DNA from: Hydractinia symbiolongicarpus
Lineage: Eukaryota > Cnidaria > Hydrozoa > Anthoathecata > Hydractiniidae
Length of the DNA: 64,000 nucleotides
Assembly: GCF_029227915.1 (NCBI RefSeq)
Contig: NC_079879.1
Span: forward strand, 9,610,001-9,674,000
Reading direction: 5' to 3'
Each line of letters begins with the position of its first letter. Position 1 is the stretch's first letter. Below the pieces are notes generated by a model, which saw only the letters and a list, made by a program, of their open reading frames with translations, searched no databases and was not told the origin of the DNA. This document shows, in pieces, positions 26,039-38,206 of this stretch. The translations under genes were made by a program, and so were the position numbers.

Positions 26039-26310
26039 TTAAAGACTTAGTTTAAGTTAAATGTATTGCTTTAATATCTGCCTTTTCGTCTGTGAGACAA
26101 AGATGGTGATTGATGTGCACATTGACGATATGACACGTGTATATAGACTACCTTCCGCGTGACGTAGTTGTTTTGATTTTATTTTGAGAACAATGGGCAT
26201 GCGCGCACTTGTGTAGGTAAAAAAGCAGGACTCGCACAGGGTAAAATGGTTATTAAGGAAGATAAAGGTTTTTTTGGGTAGCATAAGATCCAAGAGGAAC
26301 TAGAATTAAA

Positions 26311-26391
26311 TCTAAATTATAATACCCGTATACGTCTGTCTGTCTGTCTGTCTGTCTGTCTGGTCTGTCTGTCTGTCTGTCTGTCTGTCTG

Positions 26392-26442
<51 letters not shown>

Positions 26443-26895
26443 GGCCAGTCTGTCTGTCACACAAAATGGTAGCAAAGTGGATTTTTCCACGGGCTAACGA
26501 CTATCTCTATTATAATAATAGCCGTCGTCTGTATGTCTGTGTGTCCGCGAAAGCCATGTCCCGTAACGGAAACACGAAATTTTTAAAATGCGCATCAATA
26601 CCAAATGCGATATATTTTTATCCACTTTGTTGCGACGGGTAAATTGAAAGGACGGGTGAACCCTTGGATTTTTCTACGGGATAACGACTAGTCTCTTTAA
26701 TATCTCTTTAATAGTAGCCGTATTCTGTCTGTGTGTCCGCGAAAGTCGCGTCCCGTAACGGGAATACGAAATTTTTAAAATGCACGCAAATATCAAATGC
26801 GATATATTTTTATCCACTTTGTTGGAACGGGTAAATTTAAAGGTCGGGCGAACGCGACGGGCGATCCCGTGGATTTTCCACGGGTTAACGACTAG
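26311..26895 (+). mobile_element. Three head-to-tail Helitron-like units with a microsatellite core
   Basis: Starts TC after host A (26311), with TATAATACCCGTATACGTCT shared with the 7.86-kb unit. The first unit contains (CTGT)n and ends GACTA before the next TCTCTATTATAATA. The second ends CTAG at 26688-26691, and the third starts TC at 26692 and ends CTAG at 26892-26895, followed by T. Hairpins of the CCCGTGG/CCACGGG type precede the ends. The layout recalls HINE/DINE/pearl-type non-autonomous Helitron-like elements. Confidence 0.7.
26335..26452. repeat. (CTGT)n microsatellite core
   Basis: Tetranucleotide array broken by two GGTCTGT slips and one CGGCCAGT, embedded in the first Helitron-like unit. 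Confidence 0.9.
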
Positions 26896-27126
26896 TTTTA
26901 ACTATATTCTTTAATTCTTCTTAAAAAATCATTCATTTTAAGCGAATATTTCGTTCTTGGATGGATTTCTTTGATTACTGTGGTCTGTTGTTTATATTTT
27001 CTGCCAACAGAAATGCTTGCGCGTGTGCTAAAAAACCACAAACGTTTTAACTTTTGTAAACATTGGCAACTCATCTATTATATCAAAATTGAAACCAACT
27101 GTGTACAGTTAGTTTCAATTTTGTCG

Positions 27127-27240
27127 GTTACCCGTGGAAAAAATACGGGGTCGCCCACCCTTTATATATCGCATTTCGTGTTTCCGTAACACGACATTTT
27201 TTTTGCTGAACAGACAGACAAAACACGGTTATTATTATGG
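27127..27240 (-). mobile_element. Helitron-like unit in reverse orientation, 3' end eroded
   Basis: Reverse complement of the family: TTACCCGTGGAAAAAATACG (hairpin region), CGCATTTCGTGTTTCCGTAA and ACAGACAGACAAAACACGG. The terminal CTAG is lost. Confidence 0.5.
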
Positions 27241-27630
27241 AGGAATATTTTCAAAAGAAAAAGTGTTACTTTGAAGTATAACTTATATTAGAGTATTAAT
27301 CATATCAAAATCCATATTCCTTTATTTACAGCAGAGCAACAGCAAACTTAGAAGTGCGAAAACTTTAATAGATTCAACTCGACTTGTGTATGAGAATAAT
27401 ACGATAACGAATTCACAACAACGAGCATTTTCTTGCAATTAACACCTTTTAATTACTATTCTCTTGAAAGATTATTTTAAACGAACATGTCAAATGTGGG
27501 CTGACGTAGCACAAAAGTAAAATTAAAATAAAAAATGTAAAAAGAAAATTCTAATTACAATTTTATTTACAGCTGTTTTCACATTCCATCACGCGATATT
27601 TTCCCTCCAAAATGTCATTACACTGAAAAC

Positions 27631-28231
27631 TTATTCGCCTCTGTAATATGCCATACTATCATCTGTTTCAGAAATTTTGACTTCAAAAAGCAACTTCGGA
27701 TTGGGTAAAACATTTTTCATCCCGTCCCAAATAAAGAGGAGGATGTTTTCAACTGTGCTAACTTTCTCTTTAAAGTAGGGGACATCTTGGTCGAGGTGTT
27801 TATGATCCAAAGGGTCCATGATACACTGCTGCATGTAGGCTTTCAAGTCTAGCACGTTGATAAGCATACCAGTCCGCTGGTCGATAGGTCCGCGCAAAGT
27901 AACCTAAAATTAAATGTTGTGGTATACTAGAACTCGAAACGCCGCGTCCAATATTTTTTTCGAACGCAACTAACCCCTGTGAAAAGCTTATCAAAGCTTG
28001 TTGTAAGATACAAGTAAAAAAGTAAAAAAAGACAAGCAAATAAATATATAAATAAACAAAAAACAACAATAAAAAATAATTTTTCACCTGGACTGTGTAG
28101 TTATGCCCATGTGAACGGTTACACGCTCTAAAAAACGTTTTATTTTCCTCGTCTGTTAATTTGTCTGTATGTAAGCGATGGCCAGCACTGAAAGTTAATT
28201 TCCTTGATAAATACACCACAGGTGAAGCCAT
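27631..28231 (-). CDS. PTPS paralog with shortened Cys-HGH spacing, 138 aa
   Basis: Exons on the minus strand are 28088-28231 and 27631-27903 (phase 0), 138 codons plus stop. The intron position is the same as in the copy at 23989, so the pair arose by tandem duplication. The fold and zinc ligands are kept: H18 in FSAGHRLH and H41/H43 in CNRSHGHNY, with D81-H82 in MDPLDHKH, then STVENI and the end YYRGE. Unlike the neighbour, the catalytic Cys (C37) stands three residues before HGH (C-x3-HGH), not five. C-x3-HGH is the spacing of bacterial QueD (6-carboxy-tetrahydropterin synthase), although the rest is clearly animal PTPS. Start chosen at MASPVVYLS, which aligns with the neighbour's start; a Met nine codons upstream also exists. 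Activity is likely but its exact product is open. Confidence 0.9.
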
Positions 28232-31035
28232 CGTGATGAGAGAGAAAGCAGTCAATGTGTTTTCTACTACTGCGTTTTACGGACGATTTTTTAAATCTCT
28301 GGACACTCGTACATTCTAACGACTATATTGACGCTAATTATGTATTGTGATGCGTGTTGTTTTTGACATTGTAATAAGATATGTTGGTGTATGGTTACTT
28401 CAATGTTCCGCCGAGGTCATCCAGAGCTAGGGAATGCTTCTCATGTTAATGGATCACAAAACGACTTTTAGAATGCTCTCTTTTCTTTAAAATGGTACAC
28501 GAAATCAACAAGAAATGCAATTCTCCGTAAAGAATGTCCGCTTACAGCTTAAGACCCTCCCTCTTTGTCCCTCCTCCCTAAAGCGCTGACGTAAGTAACA
28601 GCGCAAATGTAAACACTGCTTTATTTATTCAACTTACAGTAAAATGCGAGCTTAAATATCTGATCACAGTTGTGTCGCTCCAATGCGAATATGCGAGCAT
28701 TGCTTATTGTGATAAGTGGAACGTATGCGCTTTTGTAGACTCTGTTGTGTTGTACCGTTGCTTGCAGCTAGACACAGAAAGAGTACATGTTTTTTTATTA
28801 AAACATGTTAAGAATGTTTTCTCTAGTTGCACCGAATCGCCATTTCGCGCATTTCTTTCCTGACAAGTTAAATCGTGCATGCAGCAGGAAACAACCAAAT
28901 AACATTTTATTGCTTCACCCTATCGCCAGCATAATCCCAACCTTTTTACAAATTAGGTTGAAGCATACACAAGCGTGATTATTAAAATTATTTATACACC
29001 GATTTGCACCAAATAATATATACAATACCTTATACATTCCACCAAATATATAAAGTTCCATATAAAAATTTGAAAACAAAAATGTCATAGATATATACTC
29101 AATTTATATGGCGTACGAACTAAAATTTAAGAGCCTAAGACCAGATAAAAGTAAAGTAAATAAATAAATAAACTGTAACTGGCTGCTTTTCAACTCTCCC
29201 CACTCCATACCGTAACGCGTAGTCATGACAACTATTTAACGCTGAGACATGAAAAAAAGTAATTTTGAAGTAAAAGTAAGCTGTATTGCGAAGTTAAAGA
29301 GCTAAAAACATTCTAAGATAATTTATGAGTACTCCAGCGAGATGAAATGTAATCATAATATACTTGCTGCTGTGAGACGACTAATTGTAGACATTACAGA
29401 ATTCTGTATTTATTGAATCAATTTAGAGCTGTTTATATCATTGAAGAATGACACTTTCGACTCACAGTATCTTCAGTTTCTAATGGTAGTGTTATCAATG
29501 AGGGTTTTTAGGGGGGTCCTAATGCATTTAGTTCCAATTTGAGCTACTGAAGGCGTGCAAGCACAACAACCAATCAACTAGACGACCACCTAAATAAAAA
29601 TGTGTACGCTAAATTTTGAACTGATGTTTAGATTTAACACCTCACCATCATTGCCTAAACGTCAATTTTAAGAAGGGTAATATATTTAAGTGTCATAAAT
29701 CTTTAACAACATAATCACTCACACACTCTAGTAAAACGTGTGCACTAAATATCAGTACAAAATACCTTCTACTCTCCTTTTTGGGAATATTTTATTCAAT
29801 TATTTTTTGGAAAAAGGCAGTCTTTTGAGCATTTTATGAAACGGCAAAACAGCATCGCCTAATGAATAATACTGCAATAATACTGAGCCTAGGGACTGTA
29901 AAGGTTCTCCTTGGGAAAATGTGTAGGGCGGGTAAGGGACGTCAAGATTTCGCGTTGTACGCATTATAGAACAATTATCGCAAAAGGGCAGGAAATCAAG
30001 AGAATAGGCCATCCTGACGTCAGCAGGAATAGTTACAGTTTAAGGTTTTGGCTCTAACCAAACCACCTAACCTAAGCGTTAAAAGGTGAAATAAACGAAT
30101 AACCTGATAACCTTGTAACTCCAACTTAAGGTCAACACAACTATACCATTTAACACAACAGAAACACAATGTTGTAATATCTGTACCAATGTACCAAACA
30201 GTAACTTCAAACAGTAACTAAGTCCCCATTCAACACTATTGTTATAGTCTTACAGTCTAAACACAAACAGTAGGTTAACACTAAGTTCTAAGTGTGTGGG
30301 TTTAACATGAAAAGGCTGTAAATGATTGCTTGTGGGCGAACTAAATTCAGACTTAATGTAGACTATAATTGAATTGTAAATGAACTTTCAATATTTTTTT
30401 AAGTCATAATCAATTATGTCTCTTGGAAGAGGCTGAATATATCTCAGAGTATAACTCCTACACAATTGCATCCACGTCTGTGTATTTAACTGGATACATT
30501 GTGCTAAAGATGCTAACTCATGCTACAACTAAAGATTTGTTTTTAAGGCTAAAATATACACAATCAGTTTAAACCTTTTGCCAAAACCTGATAAATTACC
30601 TGTAGTAAAAACACAATAAAAGATTTCGTGTCCACACATGTTCCATCTAAACATAGGAGAAAGAGAAAAGAACAATTGCTGGACGTGCGTTTGTTCTTGG
30701 AAGAAGGTTTTATTATCAGAAAATAAAGAAAAACTAAGCAAAATGTCAGTCTGATCAAAACCAATGAAAATTTTAAGTAGACGATTCTGTAGCGAAATAT
30801 CATATCCTGATTAAAATATGAGAGAACTTTTAAAGAATGAAGCCAATCTTTCTTAATAACAAGCTATTGACAAGTATCGCACCTTGTGTTGTGTCAAGTG
30901 CATATGTAGGTAAAAGTGAGCGTATTAACAAAGTGTTGCTATTTTCGTTTTAAAATATAAAACAAAACTTTCTTTCTTTCGTTTTCAATTTCTACTTGCT
31001 TTATTTTTTTACTTCTTTTGGTTTCATAGATTTAC
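28232..31035. other. Intergenic region before the LINE
   Basis: About 2.8 kb. Short ORFs occur on both strands (28672-28898, 29800-30012, 30529-30803) but none has domain or splice support. I see no gene or clear repeat. Confidence 0.5.
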
Positions 31036-33650
31036 CAAATTTCGATAGATAAAGATCATGAAAAGATGTACATGTTGATCAGAGAAACCTCGTAAACGGG
31101 GCTGGAATTTTAAGGAGTGAAGGTGTCGCACACAGTAGAACAGATGTCAGGTGTGAGCATCGTCAGACCGCTACCCAGCTATTCCATCACAAGGTAGATA
31201 ACACTAGGTTTAGGATGGCTAGTGTAAATGTTGGTACTCTGAGAGGTAGAGCAAGTGAAGTAGTTGAAATGTTAGAACGTAGATCTGTTGATATGTGTTG
31301 TGTTCAGGAAGTCAGGTGGAGAGGAGCTTCAGTGAGATTTGTGGAATGTAGGAGGGCAAGGTATAAGCTCTTTTGGATTGGTAATAATGATGGATATGGA
31401 GGAGTTGCCATATTTGTCGCAGAGAAGTGGGTAGAAAAAGTAATAGATGTTATGTGTATTAATAGTCGTATTATAGTGATAAAGTTTTTAATAGGTAATA
31501 GGATTGTCACTTTTCTGTCAGTTTATGCTCCACAGTGTGGATTCAGTGAGGGAGATAAAGATAAGTTTTATGATGAGTTAATAGCAGTCACATCAAAGTT
31601 TGGAGACACTGAACTTGTTATGGTGGGCGACGACTTTAATGATCATGTTGGGAAGTCATCTGAAGGTTATAGAGGTGTGCATGGAAGCTATGGATTTGGG
31701 AACAGAAATAAGGAAGGGGAGAGATTGCTTGAGTTTGGAATGGGAACGGACATGGTGGTTTTGCAACACATCATTCAGTAAAAGACAGAGTAGGCTGATA
31801 ACATATGAGTCAGGTAATTGTAAGACACAGATAGATTACTTCCTGGTTAGAAAGCCAGACAAGAAAGTAGTGAAGGACGAGAAAGTTATATCGGAGGAAG
31901 AGTGTGTTTCCCAGCATAGGTTTGGTTTGTGCTGTTATCTTGAAGAATGTTAAAGAAGCCAAGGAAAAGTACAGGCCCCGTCGTAAAGTCTGGAAGCTGT
32001 AGGAAGAGAATTAGTGCAAAAGTTCAGCAGTTAGCCCACACTGGCCAATGTGATAGTGACAATGTTGAAAGTACTCGGGCTACTTTGAAGAATCGTCTTC
32101 TAGAAGCTTCTGATGATACCTGTGGGTGGACGAAATGACCAGCTAGACATAGACAGACCTGGTGGTGGAATAATGAGGTTGACCAGGTGTATAAAGGAAA
32201 AGAGGAAACTTTGGAAAGAGTGGAAGTCAAGTGGTAAAAATATTTACTTAGAAACTAAGCGTCGTGCTCGTACAGCAGTGTAAAGGCAAAATCAGAAGCA
32301 GAGAGAAACAGATTTACAGATGTGTTAAGAAGGGAAGACCAGCACAATGAGGTATTCGAGAGCAAAGCAAATGAAGAAGACTAATCAAGATGTTGTAGGT
32401 GAGAAGTGTATACGTAATGATGAAGGTGTTTTGGCTAGCAAAGAGGAGGAGAAAAGGGTAGCTTAGAAAAATTTTATAAGAGGTTGCTTAACACTAAGTT
32501 TGATTAGGATGAGGATAATTTGTCTGATGATGATGTTGTAGAAGGGCCAGCTATGCAGATTAAGACAAAATGGGTAGGAAATTATTATTATTAGGAAAGG
32601 CTATTAGGAAATTGAAGATTGGCAAGGCTGCAGGAGTATCAGGTATTGTTGCAGAGATGGTAAAAACATCTGGATATATTGGAGTTAAGCTTATTACAAG
32701 TATTGCTAATCAGATTATAAAGGATGGTGCTATTCCGAGTGAGTGGCAGTCTTAATTTTAATAGTGAATTGTTTCAAGGGCAAGGGTGATGCATTAGAAA
32801 GAGGTAACTATAGAGGTTTGAAGTTGGTTGATCAAGAAATGAAAGTTATTGAAAGAGTGATTGATAAGTTACTTAGAGAAAGAATGGATATAGATAAGAT
32901 GCAATTTGGTTTTGTTCCAGGGCGTGGCACTACATATGCAATATTTTACTCAGACAGCTTCAGGAAAAGTATTTAGGAAAGAAAAAGATCTCTATTTTGC
33001 CTTTGTAGATTAAGAGAAAGCTTTTGATAGAGTGCCACGTAAAGTTATTTGGTGGGCTATGAGAAAATTAGGTGTGGATGAGTGGCTAGTTACAATGGTA
33101 AAGTCTATGTACAGCAATGCTAGAAGTCGTGTCAGGATTAACAATTCACTTAGTGATGAATTTAGTGTAAATGTTGGTGTACATCAGGGTTCTGTACTTA
33201 GTCCTTTATTGTTTTTTCTAGTCTTAGAAGCGCTGTCGATGGAGTTCAGAACAGGCTGTCCATGGGAGTTATTGCATACAGATGATCTGGTTTTCATAGC
33301 AGAGTCGATGGAAGAATTAGTTGAAAAGTTTGAGAAGTGGAAGAAAGGATTATAGAAGAGAAAGGGCTAAGGGTGAACACAGCTAAGTCTAAAGTCATGA
33401 TTAGTAGCATTGCAGCCAAGTGTGACCTTGTAGTTGGCAGGTGGCTTTGTGGAGTTTGCAGGAAAGGGGTTGGTAGTAACTCAATTTTTTGTCAGACTTG
33501 CAAGCATTGGGTACATAAGAAGTGCAGTAGTATTGGTGGAAGGTTAAGAGCTGACATTCAGTTTGTATGCAAGCGTTACAAAGGTGAGATTATAGAGAAT
33601 GAAGTATTTCCAGCTTTAATGATGCACAACAACAAAATAGTTATTTAGTG
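31036..33650 (+). mobile_element. Decayed non-LTR retrotransposon (LINE) with APE endonuclease, RT and zinc finger
   Basis: Endonuclease: MASVNVGTLRGRASEVVEML, VQEVRWRG (catalytic Glu), VMVGDDFNDH and QIDYFL, from 31215 and switching frame near 31780. Reverse transcriptase from about 32570: KIGKAAGVSGIVAEM, YRGLKLVDQEMKVIERVID, FGFVPGRGTT, EKAFDRVPRK, HQGSVLSPLLFF, and HTDDLVFIA in place of the usual ADD box. The C-terminal Cys/His finger is CGVCRKGVGSNSIFCQTC then HWVHKKC. Several stops and frameshifts (for example the TAA before EKAFD at about 33012) make it dead. A partial copy of the same family (3' part) lies at 51598-52345. Confidence 0.85.
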
Positions 33651-35919
33651 AAAGTGTCACTTTGAATCGAAAGAATCAAGAATGTCAAATTGATTGCAAA
33701 ATTTCATTTCCTGATTTCCTAATGCATAATATAAATATTAAACACAAATGTAGAATATAAATATTCCACAAAAAAATAATTTTGTAATGGATACACAAAA
33801 TAGAAAATGCAAAGTGCAATACATAAAAAAATTGCTGTGCATTTTAGAGAAAGTTAATGTAATTTTAGGCTTCAGCACAAAAATGATTTCAAGTAGTGAG
33901 TTTTAAAAGGTTTGGGCAATTAAAGCAATATAAATTAACAAAACAAAATCGCTACAACATCCTACTGCAACATATAGTAATTTTATGTCTGTTATCTTCC
34001 ACCTTCCACACATAAAAAAATTGTTATGAAAATTTAATATCAGGGTATAATAATGTAACAATAACAACACACTTTTTTACATACCTAACACCACTTATCA
34101 TGGAATCAGCAACAAACCACCAGTCAGATAATATCAAGTTGGAACTTTCTAATAATATATAAAGTAAGAGTACATCAAATTTGACATCTTATCAAGAGCT
34201 ACAAGCATATTTTTCAGAAAAAAAACAAACAAACAAACATGACATCCATCATTATTTTGACAAACGCAGAAAATTATATCTTTTTCAAAATGGAAATGCA
34301 GTTACAATCCTTTGATCGTTCTCAAACCTGGCTGTCCCAAAATTAAACTTTTTTGAACTCAAGGACTTAATCCTATTATACCTGAGCTTTTTGGCCCTTG
34401 TAAGCCTGGGGGGAGCACAAGGTGCCCACGAGTCATAAATTCTTAACCACTACGTGATGATGATGATGATGATGATGATGACTACGTGATGAAACTTGGC
34501 ACACTTGTAGAATGTCTTGGTACAAACTCATTCCAGGTAAAAAAAAATTGATGACGTCCTAAGGAGCAGAAATGCATCTTATATATAAATTTTTCTGGTA
34601 CTGATAATACAAAAATTCTGGTCTGCGTTATATACATGTTGTGGTATGTATCCTTGGTAAAACAAAAACATTTATTATCATAATATAAAACTATTTTTTA
34701 GAACAAAACAAAGCAAAAAAAAACTGTTTTTTATTGAAATTTTTCACAAAAATTTTCTTTTGCCTGGATCTATAATAAAAGTTAGGAAAAGTCACTAACT
34801 TTCAACATTCAATGTCATTCACAAAAAAAAATATGGTCAATTGAAATTGCCCCCCCCCCCCCTCCCAGGTAAAATAGGGTTAAAAGAGGCATAAATAACG
34901 AAGTGACTTTTCATGGTTTTCAAGGCCACCATAGTTTTATCCAAGTTTTTTACTAATGTGTTAAGGGAGATAGTGTTAATGTAAAAAAGTAATAGTGATA
35001 GTGTTAATGTAAAGCCTTTTTAGGAAAAAAGAATGGATAAATATCTGTCGATAAAAATCACAAGAATATTTTATCATATCCATAAAGTCAAATTTATTTT
35101 TGTTTTTGTTAAGAGTAAGCTGATTGTGTACAGCTATGAAAAAACCAATAACGAAGGAGAAGCAATGTCTTGCATCAACAAAAGAAATTTAAATTGTTAT
35201 GTATGTGGTGGCAATACAGATCAATGCAGGCTGCGTCATCCTAAATAAAACTGTAGCGAGTAATAATTCTTAGAAATCACATTACAGAAAGAAAAAAGAA
35301 AAAAAAGTGCTAGACTGCAAAATTTTTCTTTTAAATAAGGTCACTCGAAGGTAAATCAGGAAAACTCATTAATCACTTTTTAAATGAACAGGTAAAACCC
35401 ATTGATCATTTTTTTGAATAAAAAGGTAAAAATGGTAAAACTTCTTTCAAAAGAAAAAGAAGCAGAAATAAATTTCTTTAGAGCACAGAATTGCGAGTAG
35501 CGTGGAGATGGAAATAAAGTTTTGGTGAATCAATAGCATTTTAAAATATCACACCTTTTTTGTATACTTACGCCTTAAACAATTTAAAAAACTGATAAAA
35601 CGATCTTGAAAGGATCATGATTGTTTTAATTTGTATAAAATGTAAAACAATGTAGGAGACGGTTGGTAATCAAATTCAATCAGCTAGTTTTGACTAATCG
35701 ATTTTTCTTTGACACTCTCTGTACCTGAATTAATAAAATAAGGATTATAAGCAGACTAAACTTCTAAAAATTTATTCCACAGGTTGATGTCTTTTACCTT
35801 CAAACTTTGTGACTTTGAAATAAGAAAAATTTTACCAACTTGCTAAAGTATATATATATATAGCTAGTTACATACGTTGTCAATCAGAATCCCTGTTTTA
35901 AAACCAGAAAGCCTCTATA
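33651..35919. other. Intergenic region after the LINE
   Basis: About 2.3 kb, AT-rich. It has a (GAT)n run (about 34456-34481) and a 13-base C run (34850-34862). The ORF at 35033-35248 ends NLNCYVCGGNTDQCRL but has no flanking support. Nothing else seen. Confidence 0.5.
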
Positions 35920-37509
35920 TCAGTGATTGAAATGTCCCGTTTGCAAATAGGACTGCATTTTTAATCTGGCTAGAGCAAGATCAAATTCAGTATGATCCTC
36001 CAAAGTTCGTTTTTCTGATTTAATCTTTGCCAAAACAGTTCTGGAGTAAAGATCTTCCTGTCAACTTAAACTAATAACAACAGATTAGATTACACAGCTA
36101 ATAGACCTTTTTAGATAGCTTTAGGGATATGTTCTGGCAAAAAACTTTTAGCTAGCACTTCGTGTAACGCAGAAAAAATACAAACACACCTTTCTACCAT
36201 GCTGTTAAACAGGATTTCTTTCTTCGCTTTATCATGCTGAGCATTCAAATTGACCGCGCAGCATAAATAGAAAATTAAAGGATGCCTGCACCAAGAATTT
36301 TGATCATTGATCTATTTTTGAAAATATATCCCAGGCTTTGTTTTGATTTTAATAAGCAACAGAGGTGGAGTTTATTTCATTTATTTATTACAATCTACGT
36401 GGGGTAAAGTTACAGACCTAGCAAACAACAGGGCTATTTTACAGGGGAATTTGCCAGGCTCCGGTCCGGATAGAAAGGGTTTTTTATATATATCACAAAA
36501 AGAAACTTTGTCGGCCTAAAGTGAAGGTCAAACAACAAAAAGGCCAACAAAAATAGACCAACGAATCATTTTGGCGTGAATTTTATCAAAACGCAAAAAA
36601 CGAAGTTTGACCTTCCTTTCCTTTCTTTTAATTTACTTTTTGTAATTATTAACTTCACATATTTTGTGCGTCCAATGTCAATGTCAAATTTTTTAGACTT
36701 TTTGATCAATGATGAATAAGTACCTACCAATCTCAAACACTGCACTAACGAATATCATCTGCCTCAGGTTTTCTTTTTGCATTTTTTCAAATCAGGGGAC
36801 AAAAATGGCTTAAATAACTTGTAGCTCTCTCGGTAGGTTGTATACCATTTTTTTTGCAATTCCCAAATTATTTCCAGGGAAACCCATAAAACACGAGATA
36901 GATTAGATAGATTTTGCCGTTATAATAATAATAATACAAGTAAAATCAACCTCATTTCCAGGGTATCCTGTATCTTCTCTTGCATTCGGGACGACAATAC
37001 GTCATGCGCCGTGTGCCGGATGACCGCAGAAACTGAAAGACGCTAATGGTCTTTTAAAAAAATGAAAATATAAAGTCAAAATAAAAAATTGAGTTACTTC
37101 ATTTTTAGTTTTAAATTAAGAAAAAATAACTACAGTTAACTCCCAGTAACTTGAACATCGAATAATTCGAATTTTCATTTCATCGGAACATTTTTTGGAT
37201 CCCTTGAACTTTTCTTAATATTTATTAAAAACTCCAGTTAACTCGTTCGTCTAACATTCGTAGGGATGTTTTGTAAAAATGCCTCAATCTTGCAATGCGG
37301 AAAATCTAAACCCTATTTAGTGTTTTATTTAAAAGAGTAGAATATGACATCTTACGTTTTATAACTAGATAAAACAGATTGAGGAAATATTTAAGTTCCT
37401 TAGACAGTGTTTATATTAACCTCCTTCCCACGGCTTGGGATCGATGTTATGTTTTTTTAAATCTTCAAGGTTTGACAAACACTCTGCCTTATGGCCGCCA
37501 AAAAATTGA
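35920..37509 (-). CDS. Unrecognised multi-exon gene (partial model)
   Basis: Exon-like segments on the minus strand: A 37421-37509, B 36951-37032, C 36728-36762, D 36190-36236, E 35920-36057. A, B and C have splice sites and join in phase, reading FFGGHKAECLSNLEDLKKHN, then DPKPWEGVSAVIRHTAHDVL, then SRMQEKIQDTLEMRQM and SAVFEI. D reads HDKAKKEILFNSM. E reads EDLYSRTVLAKIKSEKRTLE and ends LQTGHFNH with a stop. The C-D join is out of phase as drawn. D-E fits only if D uses the weaker GTAGAA donor, so this part of the model is wrong or incomplete. The 5' exons before A were not found. The product is helical and charged, with no domain that I recognise. Confidence 0.45.
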
Positions 37510-38116
37510 CTGATAGATAATAGACTGATTTTGGTCGAAAGATTTGGGTTAATAATTGAGCACATAGTCCATTTTTATAAATTTATGGGAATTTGACTTT
37601 GCTCCAATTTTTTTCCTTTGAAGTATCTTTACCCCTCCTTAAAAAATGGAAACACCAAATAATCACAGCAGGACAATAATGATTATCATTCAATATCAGA
37701 GATACGAAGGAAAGAAATATTTGGATTACTATGATGACAACAGCAGAATGAAATAATTCCACATGACTATATATCAGTGTGATAAGATACCAAATTTAGT
37801 TTTGGTGTTCTGTTTGAGAATAACAAAAAACAACAACAAGATGTTAAAATGTATTTATATTAAATCAATAGTTAAAAAAAATGTTTTTAGTTCATCTGTT
37901 TATCTTGAATACCCAATTTCCATATGCTCAAAACAGATCTTCTAATAATACTGTGTTTAACAATTAAGATATTTTCTAGATCTCCAAAAATCCCACGCGT
38001 TACAAAGATTCATTTTCTCCAAAACTCGACACAATAATAGACAAGGGAAAAAAACGCGAATTTGTTCATTCTGCGACTCGACTTTTATATTTAGGTTAAG
38101 CTGTTTGTCAACATGT

Positions 38117-38206
38117 TCGTCCCTAGGGTTTGTTGCCTATGTCAAAGCCGCTAGTTCTTACTTGACCTTGAAGTCAAAAAGGCAAGAACCACTGGGGACG
38201 AAGTTG
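38117..38206. repeat. Foldback with TTCGTCCC ends
   Basis: Imperfect inverted repeat: TTCGTCCCTAG on the left, CTGGGGACGAA on the right, with internal pairing of TTCTTACTTGACCTT-like sequence. Similar TTCGTCCCC sequence occurs at 14251-14259. Confidence 0.45.

Larger units (their letters stand above)
24507..27630. other. Spacer between the PTPS paralogs
   Basis: About 3.1 kb. It holds a hAT transposase remnant (25553-25740), a possible plus-strand terminal exon (25835-26038), a cluster of Helitron-like units with a (CTGT)n core (26311-26895) and a reversed copy (about 27127-27240). From 24507 to 25550 I see nothing coding. Confidence 0.6.

Noticed and set aside
26311-26895. CRISPR-like array in the repeated units
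   Set aside because: Animal genome context, and repeats and spacers are not of constant size. The units have Helitron-like ends and a microsatellite core.
29800-30012. Minus-strand ORF starting MAYSLDFLPFCDNCS, looking like the first zinc ribbon of RNA polymerase I subunit A12
   Set aside because: Only one C-x2-C pair is present, the second pair and the conserved C-terminal ribbon are missing, and no matching exon lies downstream.
34456-34481. (GAT)n run as the 3' tail of the upstream LINE
   Set aside because: It is about 800 bp beyond the last recognisable LINE sequence, with nothing LINE-like between.
35033-35248. Plus-strand ORF ending CYVCGGNTDQCRL as a zinc-finger protein
   Set aside because: A single short Cys-rich end in random-looking sequence, with no splice or homology support.
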